Source of the DNA: Bryoerythrophyllum caledonicum | Taxonomy: Eukaryota > Streptophyta > Bryopsida > Pottiales > Pottiaceae | DNA length: 64,000 nt | Assembly (NCBI GenBank): GCA_963971425.1 | Contig: OZ020518.1 | Coordinates: 6,861,989 to 6,925,988, forward strand | Direction: 5' to 3' | In this document: piece after piece, positions 49,050 through 60,100 of the stretch | Position numbering within the stretch: the first letter of the stretch is position 1 | Layout of the letters: every line of letters begins with the position of its first letter | Position numbers and translations under genes: made by a program | Notes under the pieces: generated by a model | What the model was told of the DNA's origin: nothing | Database searches by the model: none | What the model saw: the letters and a program-made list of their open reading frames with translations, nothing else

Positions 49050-49197
49050 CTACATGATTGACTCTTTAAGGTCGAGCTAGCTATAGTGGATAGTCAAATC
49101 TACGAATGCAATAGATTCTAAAAAATATTATCTACTACACTTGTAGATTTTCCATCAGCCATAGCCAGCCCGACCTTAAAGAGTTAATCAATGGAGT
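49050..49197. repeat. Long near-continuous hairpin (~57-bp arms)
   Basis: The left arm (49050-49106, GATTGACTCTTTAAGGTCGA and on to CAAATCTACGAATG) pairs with the right arm (49141-49197, TTGTAGATTTT to CGACCTTAAAGAGTTAATC) with a ~34-nt loop. Most differences are A in the left arm against G in the complement of the right, which would be G:U pairs in a minus-strand RNA. It may be a pre-miRNA-like transcript or a miniature inverted-repeat transposon. Nothing else decides. Confidence 0.6.
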
Positions 49198-52090
49198 AGA
49201 GCTTCCTCTAAAAAGCTTTGATGTTTAACCCCTATAGGCCCAAGGCATCTTAAAGGAATCTCTACTTCGTTGATTATAATTTGCCAAGATGAACTTCTTA
49301 AGAATGTAGCCGTAGGATCTTCTTCTAAACTTGTATGAGTTTCTATTTGCAAGCTGAACCCCTAAAATTCTTTGAGTATTTATCATCAAAAAGATACGTT
49401 TAATTTGTGCAAAAAGAAATGAGGGGAAAAAAAGCTTGAAGCTCTACTTTAACCGTGATATCCTCAACAATACATTTAGAATAACATGCTTTCAATATTT
49501 CATGAAAGTTGAAGGTACGGATTGAGAGATCATACAGTTTGAAGCAAAAAACAAGTTTTTTTTCTCTTCCATGTGTTTTGTGGATCATCTCTCTTTGAAT
49601 TTTTATGATGTCAATTTCGAGCATTGGTATAGAATTAAATTTTCTGCAAAAATTTGATATACAATGTTAGTTCCTTGCAAAAAAAATCAAAGAGAAATAT
49701 AAAGGGTGCAAAATATTCAAAAACATTGTGGAAGGGATTGGGGTTCAAATACTATCATGATATATATATATTTTTTATTTTTTATTTATTTTTTTTGTTT
49801 TTTTGTTTTTGTGGTGAGCCTAATTTGTCATACAACGAGAATCCCAACAATAAAAAGGATGACATATATTGCATCATATAGTAAAATGAAATTGGAGAGC
49901 AGAAACATTAAAAGTAGCTTTTTCAAAATTTTAAGTGTAAAAAGGGTTGTTTATATATTCAAAAATTAGTACTTAGTGTTAAAAGTTCATATAAATTAGT
50001 TTAAATAGCTAGAAGACATATTTAGCCAAGAGTTCATTAAAAGTTAGTTAAGATTTGAAGAGGTGCATTCATTTAATGAACGGTTGTGGAAGTTAAAGAA
50101 GTTATAATACACAACTCTTCCCAAGAGGTGTCTTCCCCAAAATTTATATTATAAATAGCATTGGAATTACAATAATTCCACCACAACCACGTTGAATATT
50201 GGAGTGTATCCTAGCTTTGGAAGCTAGTTTTTTGGTTGCTATATGTATTTGATTTATGATTAATATATGTGATTATTCATTGTGTAATTATTGTCATAAT
50301 TTTGTGAATTGAGTCATTTGTAATACATTGAATATTAGTACTTCATTATAAATTAGAGAATTACACTAATTTGTCTAACTAATACAATTTTGTGTGTATG
50401 AAGATTAATTATAAACATTGTGACGAGATGTGAGTGTGATTGAATTAAATTAATGTAAAACGTGAGTGCAAGTAAGAGTATGATTTGATTGAAGCTTTGA
50501 GTGGCATTGTAGATGATTAAGGAGTGATTTCATGAATGAGAGATTCATGTGTGTGTGTTAATGTGTAATCAATGATGTAATGCAATATTCCCAGGAATGC
50601 ATGGGCACTTGTAACTTGATAAGGATTTAAGTTTGAGTGTTGAAAATTAAAGAGGCATAAGAGTAAGAGTAATTTTTAATGCTAATGATATAAAAAATCA
50701 TCAAGAGAGATGCATTCGTTGATGAATAGCATGTTAAGAGTGTTATGTGCACGTTAATAAGTTGAATTAAGTCTAACCTAGAAAGGAGATATTCCTTGAG
50801 GTGGAGTAATCGCATTTGTGTTTATGTGACGAAGACAATTAGGAATTAAGTGTAATGGAAATTGAGATAATTTCCTAGACTTAAACCAATTTTGTGTTAT
50901 TCTTTGAGACTAACTTGAATATAAGAGGATCGTAATGATTAAGTGAAACTAGAGAAAGTTTTATTGCATGAGGTAAGGTTTGAATTCTAAGGAGAACATA
51001 ATTAATGATTTGTATTGAAATTTGATGGAATTTTCCATCGGCCTATCTAGACATGGATTGAGAGTCTTCACAGCTGACCACATGCACAATTGATAAAGGA
51101 ATAATGTTCCTACTAGGCACTTAGTCCTTGGGTTCAATTAATACCTTGTTCCTTAAGAGTCATGCATAACAACCTTAAATTCTTAAGAGTTTGGGTTAAA
51201 ACTTAAGTTTTGTTAATGGAAGAGAGTTTTTATATAGAAATTAGAGTCAAATTATAATATAATAGACCCTAGACCATCCGAGGAATGGGTTTTGAATCAG
51301 AAGGAGAATATGTGTGAGTCTTGGGTGTTTTGTGAGTTGACCCGTTTTAAACCTTTCAAAAACCTAAACCCAAAGATGTGAAAATGTCCAAAATTATTAG
51401 TGGTTCTCATTACACTACTTAAAAATGTGTGAACATTTTTGACTTTGCTTGGAAATTAGATCTTTCATTGAAGACATGAAATATTTATTGACGTTTTTAA
51501 GAAAGTTACCTAGGTACGATCTAGTATTACAAAGGCTTTAAAATCAATAGAAGCTTCTACTAAAACGTTTGGAGTTGCGCGGAGTCAAACTATATGTGAT
51601 TAGAAAAGCATTGCTTTTTCTCTAAAGATGCAAGTGGGACAAAATTAATGTTCCCACTAGGCTTACATTATAGAAATCTATGTTTAACATTTCACAAAAT
51701 TCCAATTAAAATCACAATCATAGGAACGTGCACCAAGTGAAAAGTTTCTCCCCGGGGGTGATTTGTTCCTTCAAGGATTAGACGAAGGTTGTGCATGATC
51801 AATACATCTCAATAAACGAAAGATCCATGAATCGAAGGAATTTTTGTAACCATTACAAATTTGTCTTTGCCGTTCACATGGGATACCATGTTTGTAATAC
51901 ATTACGCTCCAGAAATTATGCTGCTTATTCCAGAATGGTGTGGTAACTAACAATCCGACAAAGGACGAAGGACTTATGAACGGATGAAGTATTCCGCCAA
52001 AAATGTTCATCCGCTCATAACTCATGCAATTTTGGCCCGATGGGCAATTGCCACACCAACATAGAATCAACAGGTTATAGAGAAGAGTGT
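49198..52090. other. AT-rich gene-free region, probably old retrotransposon DNA
   Basis: No coding region. A TATA-like TATAAATAG near 50151, phrases such as TGTTCCTACTAGGC (51108) and TGTTCCCACTAGGC (51650), and TTTCTCCCCGGGGG near 51745 resemble LTR sequence, but I could not place LTR boundaries. A small hairpin TATGAACGGATGAA/TTCATCCGCTCATA lies at 51976-52018. Confidence 0.35.
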
Positions 52091-52093
52091 GAC

Positions 52094-52208
52094 GTGCAAT
52101 TAGACGGCGGGCCATCTGCGCAATCGAACGGCCGGTTCTCCGTCCGTGCGATCAAACGGTCGGCGAGCCGTCCGCACGACCAAACGGCTGACTTGCCACC
52201 TGCTCGAT
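52094..52208. repeat. 28-bp degenerate tandem repeat, 4-5 copies
   Basis: Units such as GTGCGATCAAACGGTCGGCG plus AGCCGTCC repeat with a 28-bp period (about 52118, 52146 and 52174, with a partial first copy at 52094 and a weaker one after 52202). The core (AA)ACGGCCG is preserved. The array is GC-rich within AT-rich surroundings. Confidence 0.8.
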
Positions 52209-52720
52209 CTAACAGCCGCGAGATGTCCACGTTGTTCCACGCGGAATCAAACGATCAATTATGGCCCGTGCCGATCGATTTTGACGTCGGCCCGCGCCGT
52301 CCGATTTCAGTAAAAATAATTTAACTAAAAATATTTACTATGGCCCTGGATAGATGATTTTTTTCCCGCGGACGATGCCTTCGACGAGACTTCTAGACGT
52401 CCCCGTCTGGACGTCGTCTCAAGGCGCTCCCAGACCCCCAAGGACGTCAGACTGGTAACCATGACTAAAAATCATCATAATGAGTACAAACATGTGAAAC
52501 CTGGAACTGTAACAATACCAACGTTTTATGTTTGTACTCATTTTAAGGGTTTCATTTTATGCAATGACTATTTTGATTTCTATTCTTCAATGTATGCAAG
52601 ATGTAGAACTGTGCCTACTAATAATTTTCTCCAAATTATAAAAAAATCTAGTCTAGAATTGAGTCCTAACTTGTACCTGGCCCTGAAATTGTGCCGTGAC
52701 TACAAATTTGTACAACCGTA

Positions 52721-53642
52721 GTGTGCGTTCACCCTGCGGTGGATCGCATTAAACAGCTGGATGTGTGTGTGAGTGATATTTTGGACCCTTGTAGGACACC
52801 ACGGCGTGTGTATCACGATGACCAAGCACCCTTAGCGGTGGTTAACCACAAAGAGGAACCACCGCGGACCTTGCCCACGTTGGTTAGTTTTGCAAGGTTT
52901 TATGTTTTCAAGGATAATGAACCTGGGCTTGTATGGGATTTATTGTCACAGGAGATGGTGGAGCCTAATGCAGATGAGCGGGAGAGAGCCATGGGCTTTT
53001 CTACTCGCACCACCGATGTGCCTGGGATTTCAGAACCACAACGATGATTTTTACCTGGTCAGACAATGGATTTAAGTTGTCTGGCTTGGATTGTATTGTT
53101 AGTGGTTGCCGAGCAGAAGCGTTTAGCTTTGAGCTTGACTGGGTACGTGGGTTATTATGAGTTGCGGGCGGCAAGAGAACCACTTGCCTCTGTCAGGGTG
53201 ACAAGCAAAGTGGTTGGGGGCGAGAGGGCCTTTGCACCTCATCCATGGAAAATATGGGGTACGGCAAATATTTTTACAACGCCCAAGGCAAAGGATCTTC
53301 ACCAAAGGATGAGGGTGGCTCACAAAAGGATGGATTTGGAGGAGGTCATGTAGAAGATGTTTGTGGGAGAGCAGACAACCTTTCAAATGGAGGACATTGG
53401 CCTACTTAGCCAGTTGGAAGGACTTGGAAGCATTGTGGATGTGGGGAAAGACGGATCTTCTCCAGCCTGACATTCAATGGCAACCAAAAGGGGAGAAGCC
53501 TGCTCTAGAGGAACCAAAGGAGGCGGTGACTAAGGAAATTTGGAAACCAATAGTTGGCCTGGCAGATGGAGCGGTTGTAGTGCAGAAATTTTACTTTTTG
53601 AACACTATTCGTCTTTACAGTGTGAATAGGGATCATAAGTAG
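52721..53642 (+). pseudogene. Broken ORF of transposon type, family unassigned
   Basis: A plus-strand frame is open from about 52721 and contains LPTLVSFARFYVFKDNEPG, VEPNADERERAMGFSTRTT and, after a single in-frame TGA at 53045, GQTMDLSCLAWIVLLVVAEQ, running to a stop at 53353. Coding resemblance continues to about 53640 with stops and a probable frame change (LQPDIQWQPKGEKPALEEPK). One nonsense change in otherwise continuous sequence suggests a fairly recent pseudogene. I cannot assign the family; the ERERAMGF phrase vaguely recalls the C-terminal motif of cytosine-5 DNA methyltransferases, but that is weak. No ATG is evident at the left edge. Confidence 0.45.
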
Positions 53643-54009
53643 CACCAGTTTACAAATAGTATGAAACAGTGTGAACCTTTACCCTAATTTTTCGGAATAG
53701 TGTAAAAAAGACTAATAGGCGGTTAAGTAAGTTAGTAAAAGTAGTTATCAGTAGGAAGTTATCAGGAGTAAGTTAGACGAGTAGTTATGGAAGTTGAGAG
53801 AGAAGATCATTGGTCTAGGTCGAGAAACCAATAGTCACAAGAGGGATATAAAGAAACTGAATCCAACTTTGGATACACCACATTTTTCTCACTTTGAATG
53901 TGTGTCCTAGGCTGTTGATTGTAACTCTCAAAATTTTCATGGAATACAAGCCTAGTTTTATGAATTCTAAACTATTGGTGTAATTTCTGCATTACCAATA
54001 GTCTACAGT
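53643..54009 (+). mobile_element. LTR-like fragment, possibly Ty1/copia
   Basis: The segment has a TATA-like GGGATATAAAG near 53844, a 3' end in ...GTCTACA at 54009, and then GTATATCAGAG, close to the initiator-tRNA-Met primer-binding sequence TGGTATCAGAG used by many copia elements. The left LTR boundary is not clear and no copia coding region follows, because a Ty3 element's LTR begins soon after. Confidence 0.4.
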
Positions 54010-54129
54010 ATATCAGAGTTGTAGATTGGAGGTTAGCAGATGACGAGGTCAGAATCCTTGGGATTTGGATGGCGGATTGCAGAAGACCAGTAGTCGTTGA
54101 TTGAGTCTATTTTCACAAAACACTGATTT

Positions 54130-55533
54130 GTGATAATGGTGCACAATTAATGGCTCAGGAATGAACGAGTGTATCTTGGATACAATTAATCTATGCTGCA
54201 GTCCATTCTCAATCACCACTTTGAGATTGTTGTAATATACAATTCGTCTTGACTACTACCAGTATCTATAACTAAATTGAGTATCATAAATGGAGAAGCT
54301 GTGAAGCACTGTAGTAATTGAGACTTTTTATTATATTACCATTTGTCAAATCCTTTCTGATGGTAAACACCGAGTGATGTGACGAATTATAAACCATAAA
54401 GTGATAATTACAAATAGTCCTGTATGACTGTTGTAACTCCCCTAAGTCTAAACTGAGATGAATGGATAGCGGGTGAGGTAAAATGCGTACAATTATACTA
54501 TTTGTCTGATAGAATTGCCGAGTGAAATTACGTCCATAATGTGTGAAATAAGGATTGATCACCCTTAGTCATTAAATTATAAGACAATAGTAATTTTCCC
54601 AAAAACAATTTATGTCATTGTAGTATGAATTGAAGCATTAAAGATCATGTGGGTGAAGCATGACAAATAGTGAAGGTAAATTGAGAAGAAAAGAATTGCT
54701 AAAAGAGAGAGCAATGGAGAAGTAAGACTAAAGAGCCAAGAGGGGGCCGAGAGAGTCTTGAGAATTTATGTAATGACCATGTTGTCATAAGTTGGGCTAG
54801 ATGCCTTTTATATGAAAGTTTGACCAAGTGGCCATTAAGTCAAGCTAAAGAAAAAGAGATTGTTTGTATGTGTCATGAGATTGACGACATAAAACAAGAC
54901 CATTTGCCATAAGTAAGTATTAGTGAGAGGACACATAGATTTGATAGCAAAGGGTTATCAATAACAACAATTATACCGAGAGTGAGATATAATTGTTGTC
55001 CGGTGTTTCTTTGAATGGAAAGTTTTGCAGGTATGATGAAATGATTAACTTAAGGCGGACCAGTGGAGCGAAAGTGGGAAGCCAGGATAGAATTCCGAAC
55101 CCATAAGCTCTTGGCAAAATAGAATAGCTAGCATAGTTGTCAATTCTAATAAAAAGGAATTAGCAATTAGAGTTGGCAATAAAATTGGTTATGATGCATT
55201 GATTATGAACAAGACAAATTGTATCACTCACTAAAACACTTAAAGATTATTTGTGTCCTTTAGTGAGAGGATCCCACACAATCACAAATGCATGTTTAAC
55301 CACTAATTGACTGTAAGAGTGTAGAGTGCACTCACGGGAAAAGCACAAGGGTTAATTAACACACCTATAATAGATAATTCGTTATCTTAAGCAATTTGTT
55401 AAACAAAAGACATTCCTATCTAACATGTGACCTTAGTTATTCAAACGATAGACTGAATTAAGCCTCCCTAAGACCCCCCACTAGGAAATTACCTTGGATT
55501 TATTTATATTTACAAGACAAATTTCCCCCTACA
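54130..55533 (+). mobile_element. 5' LTR of the Ty3 (Athila/Tat-like) retrotransposon
   Basis: The right end is well defined: ...CCCCCTACA at 55533, followed by TTT and the primer-binding site at 55537. A TATA-like CCTTTTATATG lies near 54813, in keeping with a U3/R promoter. The left end is only estimated, because the 3' LTR lies beyond this window and cannot be used for comparison. Confidence 0.6.
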
Positions 55534-55536
55534 TTT

Positions 55537-55554
55537 TGGCGCCGCTGCCGGGGA
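55537..55554 (+). other. Primer-binding site (tRNA-Asp type)
   Basis: TGGCGCCGCTGCCGGGGA directly follows the LTR. TGGCGCCGTTGCCGGGGA-type sites, complementary to the 3' end of a tRNA (usually given as tRNA-Asp), are typical of the Athila/Tat lineage. Confidence 0.85.
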
Positions 55555-56016
55555 GGCTTTCTGGCTAACGGTAGCTAAGATGTAGACAGACGAGGTTTTT
55601 TAATGTCAAAACAAATTGTAGGTGTAATGATATGTTATTAAGTGGCATATGAGTATAGCTCTTTGATAATACTTGATTGGTTACAAAGATAATACATATG
55701 CCAGTCCAAAATTACAATCCTATTAACCGTTAAACAATTGGTGTTTTACACATCAAAAAAAAAATTCCCGTTACAAATAGACAGTCACAATGTATGTGAC
55801 TGTAGACTGAGACCTTGACAAATCGTCTAAATCAGGACTGTATAAGGAAACGCAGTCCAGTGACAGTCAACGAATGGTCTTTGTTCTGGCATCGCATCAT
55901 TGCCTTGCAGTGAACAAAAAATTTTAAATTTTTTTTAAAAAAATTATGCTCTGCAAGTCTGAAAAGAAATTTGATAAATTTTTTATAGAAAAGATTAAAA
56001 ATATGGGATTGCTAAA
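55555..56016 (+). other. Untranslated leader of the Ty3 element
   Basis: AT-rich sequence between the primer-binding site and the first small ORF, with no open frame of note. Confidence 0.5.
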
Positions 56017-56511
56017 ATGTTTCCTTGGGAATTAAAACCATCTGAAATTAATAATTTCTTTAAAGGACCTTATTTATTTTCCTCACTTTATCGAGTATTT
56101 AGAGGAGCCTATTTTGGTAAAGGTTTTACATTAAGTGGAAGACCTCTACAACTTGGTAAAGATTTTCAAAAAAGTTTTGATAATTTACCTTTAGAAATTA
56201 AAGGAATCATATTATCAAAAATTTGGAATGGAGGACAACACATAGGGACTTTGATGGTAGATGAAGGGTCATTGTTACTACCAATCAAATTACACTTTAT
56301 ATTTGTCCAATACGGTAGGCTAAATCAATTAACCCAACCCATAATTTCATGTGGATGTGGTACTTGGAACGGATATCCAACTACTAAGCCATCTACCTAT
56401 TTGTTCAATTACGACCCTCCTATAAAAAATTCAAGGTGTTTAATGCCGGATTTTTTGAGTAGAGAAATTGTACACACAAATGTACATGCGTTTGGGTTGC
56501 TTCGCTTATGA
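56017..56511 (+). CDS. Ty3 element leader ORF 1 (164 aa, unknown)
   Basis: It starts at ATG 56017 and ends in TGA at 56509-56511. The protein has an N-terminal LKPSEINNFFKGPYLFSSLY, a central QHIGTLMVDEGSLLLPIKLH and a CGCGTW segment, with no zinc finger or catalytic signature I recognise. Some Tat-lineage elements (Ogre type) carry an extra ORF before gag, so position fits, but similarity was not tested. Only three nucleotides separate its stop from the next ATG. The ORF has no disruption, suggesting recent constraint or recent insertion. Confidence 0.65.
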   Translation: MFPWELKPSEINNFFKGPYLFSSLYRVFRGAYFGKGFTLSGRPLQLGKDFQKSFDNLPLEIKGIILSKIWNGGQHIGTLMVDEGSLLLPIKLHFIFVQYGRLNQLTQPIISCGCGTWNGYPTTKPSTYLFNYDPPIKNSRCLMPDFLSREIVHTNVHAFGLLRL

Positions 56512-56514
56512 GAA

Positions 56515-56808
56515 ATGGGGGTAAAACCGGAAACTCTTAGAGAAATATTAATAAGATTGAGACGCTTATTAGTATTATACCAAAGAGCTAAAAAGAACGA
56601 AACCAATTTAATCCATTTACTAGCGAAAGAAATTGAACAAATTAGCAAGGAAAATCTTGAGGATAATCATAGAAGTCAATTTGTTGAAAGATTAATCTTT
56701 GAACATAATTATCCGAGAAATTTTGAAGAGGAACAAGACGAAGAATCTTTTGACGTTGATCCTTTTACACTTAGCTCATGGTTTAATTATAAAAGACCAA
56801 AGCAATAG
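56515..56808 (+). CDS. Ty3 element leader ORF 2 (97 aa, unknown)
   Basis: ATG at 56515, stop TAG at 56806-56808. It is highly charged and likely helical: an RLRRLLVLYQRAKK and LLAKEIEQI segment, then a YPRNFEEE motif near residue 69 and an acidic tail. It resembles ORF 3 in pattern (length, helical segment, YPRNF). It starts 3 nt after ORF 1 stops and ends 4 nt before the next ATG, a spacing that suits termination-reinitiation. Confidence 0.62.
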   Translation: MGVKPETLREILIRLRRLLVLYQRAKKNETNLIHLLAKEIEQISKENLEDNHRSQFVERLIFEHNYPRNFEEEQDEESFDVDPFTLSSWFNYKRPKQ

Positions 56809-56812
56809 AGTA

Positions 56813-57097
56813 ATGGGAACAAATTGGTTGAAATATGACCCAATCGTCACCTCTTATTGTAATTTGATAGATTACCTTTATATCTATTCAACCATAAATA
56901 GAAAAGAGAAAAAATTAATTAAATTTTTAACCAAGAGAATTGATGAGCTTTTATTTACACTAAGCCATTCTTACGAAGCAAAGTCGGTTCCGGATATCTT
57001 GAGATCATGGAAATATCCCCGTAATTTTAAACAAGAAGTTTATGATTTACAAGCCTTGGAACAATATATTAAATTATATTTGGCACCCCGGGATTAG
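56813..57097 (+). CDS. Ty3 element leader ORF 3 (94 aa, unknown; related to ORF 2)
   Basis: The first sensible ATG is at 56813 (the frame is open upstream into ORF 2). The product has IKFLTKRIDELL where ORF 2 has IHLLAKEIEQI, and WKYPRNFKQE where ORF 2 has HNYPRNFEEE, at similar positions. The two are probably a tandem duplication. No known domain was recognised. Confidence 0.62.
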   Translation: MGTNWLKYDPIVTSYCNLIDYLYIYSTINRKEKKLIKFLTKRIDELLFTLSHSYEAKSVPDILRSWKYPRNFKQEVYDLQALEQYIKLYLAPRD

Positions 57098-57189
57098 CTG
57101 GAAAATTATTTTGGAAATTTTATCATTAAAAAATTTCAGAAAATAATTATTCCAAACCACCATGTGCAAGATGTGCGAAACATCATTCA

Positions 57190-60100
57190 ATGTCTGACAA
57201 GGATAAGGATAAAATAGAAAAGCAAAATAAAGCACGAGATAAAAGAGCCGAAAAACGTGCTAAACCAGAATTATTAGCCGTAGCTACAAATCCGTACTTT
57301 AACGCTACACCATCACCATTAATTAATCAAGGTTTAAGATTATCACCTGAACCTTGTGGTATACCAAATTCACCCGAAAATATTTTAGTATTGAATGAAT
57401 TATTGACTTCACCACCATCTCCTAATTCTGCGCATTCAAACATGCTACCTCCAAATGCGGAACAAATTAGAGAGTCCTTGAGGACCTATAAATTGAGAAA
57501 AAAGCATCAACAACAATTTCTCAAATTGTTGACTGGTTCTCCACAATTTATAACTCCTATTATAGAGTCTTCTAGTGAGCAAGAATCTACCGAAGTCAAT
57601 TCATCAGGAACTGAAAATACAAATGATGGTGGATCTATTAGTCCTTCTGCCGTAGAATTTTTATTTCGAACCCCAAGTGTAAGCCCATCAACTATCGAGA
57701 GGACTTTTAATAGTCCTGACAAAAATACAATATTAAAAAATTTACAATTTGAAACTCCTTTATCTTATTTGGATTTGGCAGTCCAAACTTTTCCGTTCGG
57801 TTTGAATAAACCTGAAGGACAAGAAGTTAAAGGAAATTCTGAAGGAGAAATTAGTAAAGAATCAAAAAATAAACAAAAATCTTTAGAGGAGAAATTAGAA
57901 TATTCAAGTGAGGAAGAAGACGATACACTACCTCAAAAACAACTTGACTATAATAACGAAAAAAATTTGGGTGAAAGTTCCTCAAGTAAGGATATCCCTT
58001 ATAAAGATATATCGACTAAGGAACAAACTTTAGAGTTTACAACACCTGCACCCGAACCATCATATAGTTCAAGTAGTAGTGACAGTTCAAGTAGTGGAGA
58101 AAGTTCAATAGGAGCGGAAGAAGGATTACCTGGAATTCCTCGTCCACCAATTGATCCTTTAGAACCTCCATCTCCTCCCCACTTTGAACCAGTTGAACCA
58201 ATAAACATGGCTCAACCAAGAATTCTAAATATAGCTCCATATCCTATTTATTATGGTTTTCCGGGATCTGATCCTGATCGCCATATAGATAGATTTAAAA
58301 TTGTGGCTCAAGCAAATCAACTACCTCTAAATTTTTATTTAAGTACTTTTCCAAGTACTTTATTGGATGATGCCTATGAATGGTACATACAATTACCGGC
58401 ACCATTTCCTACTTGGAATGAGCTGAAAGAAGCATTTTTGGCATGCTTTAGGCCAAGATCATTCATACCTGGATTAATAGATAGATTTTGCACTATACGA
58501 ATGGCAACCAATGAGGGTATCGACTCCTACTATACAAGGGTAAATGCATTATTAAGAAAATGGAATAATCATGGGCTGAATAATGAGGTCCTAGCATGTA
58601 CCTTTGTGGGTGGAGTCTGGCCGGAAGAATTAAGAATTTACCTAAAAGAAAGGAGTCCTCCTAATATTGATACAACTTATAATTTAGCTAAAACCTGGGA
58701 AGAGGCTCGGGTAAATACGGATTATGCCCAATATGCCGAACCATATCCTCCTCGAAAGATGGGATATGATCACCTACAAGGCATGGATGCTAAAGGACAA
58801 GATTATTATCCTACTCGAGTTAGTCCTAAGTTATGGTTAGAACCACCATTAAACATCCAACCTCGTTCCCTTAATGTGCAACCTTTAGCAATAAGAGCAC
58901 CCCCAAGTGATCCGGTCATGGATAGTGTCTCTAAATTGGAGAAAAAATTAAATGAATTATCTATTCAAGTAACCAATGGTAGAGAAAAACGTCCTAAACC
59001 TACAAACCAAAGGACAAATATGTGGTGCTCAAACTGTAAAGGACATGGCCACTTGTCCAATGAATGTCCTACACCAATCGATGATAATACTAGGGGAGGT
59101 TGTACCTTTTGTGGAGGGAAACATGATGTATCCAAATGTTGGAATTTGGGAAAAGTGGTAGCGGCGGTTAGTTCCAATCTTCAAGATGAAAATGCAAAAA
59201 ATAATAACAATTCAAATAATTCTCCTAAACAACCGTATAGCTATACTTCCAAACGACCCTTTACACGACCAAATTCTAACATTCCATATAGAAATGGTGA
59301 TAATAGACCTAGATGGAATGATAATTATAATGGCCCTCCAGTTTGGAATGGACCACCCTCAAATCCTAATACACACCAGTATGGTCCTCCTCAACAAGGG
59401 AAAATACCAGTATGTTTCAATTGTCAAGAATTGGGTCACATGAGTAGAGATTGTCCTAATCCAAGGAAACAAGTTGGATATGTACCACTTTGTGGAAGGT
59501 GCAAGAATAATGGTCATACGGCAAATGATTGCACTGCACCTAATCCAGTGAAACATGTTCAATTTAGTTCTTCGGATAACACCCGAAATGTCAACCAAGT
59601 TAGTAAGGCAAAAATTGAGGAAGTTTATATCACTAGATCTCAGGCTAAACGTGCAATAACTGAGAGTAAGGAAGTGAGCAACTCCGATAGTGAATCTTCG
59701 GATGTTATAATTAAAAACAAAAATCAAAATAAATTAAAAACACTTCCAAAATCTATTGACTTACCTTTTCAACAACCTAAAATAATTGATCTTCCTGGAG
59801 AAAAAAATATTTTACCGAGTAAGGAGGTTGAGGAAGTAGAAGAGGGAGTAGTAAAAAATAACATCCCTCCAATTATTGAGGAAACCATTGTACCGGATTC
59901 TATGGTAAATAAAATTCCTATACAATTGGAAGTTCCCTTGGAAAGGCCAACTTTTTATAAGACCCCTAAAAAGATACAAAAAGATACAACCGTGGGGATT
60001 AAAAAACGAAAACATAATAGAATCATGAAATTGGCCGAAGGAATGGATCCTTATAATGTTATAGCTAACATGGACAATATTCAACCTCAAATTTCTTTGA

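Noticed and set aside
56017-57097. Leader ORFs read as a plant pararetrovirus (badnavirus-like) arrangement
   Set aside because: The polyprotein carries an integrase after RNase H and is preceded by an LTR and a Tat/Athila-type primer-binding site, so it is a Ty3 retrotransposon. Any relation of the small ORFs to virus proteins is untested.
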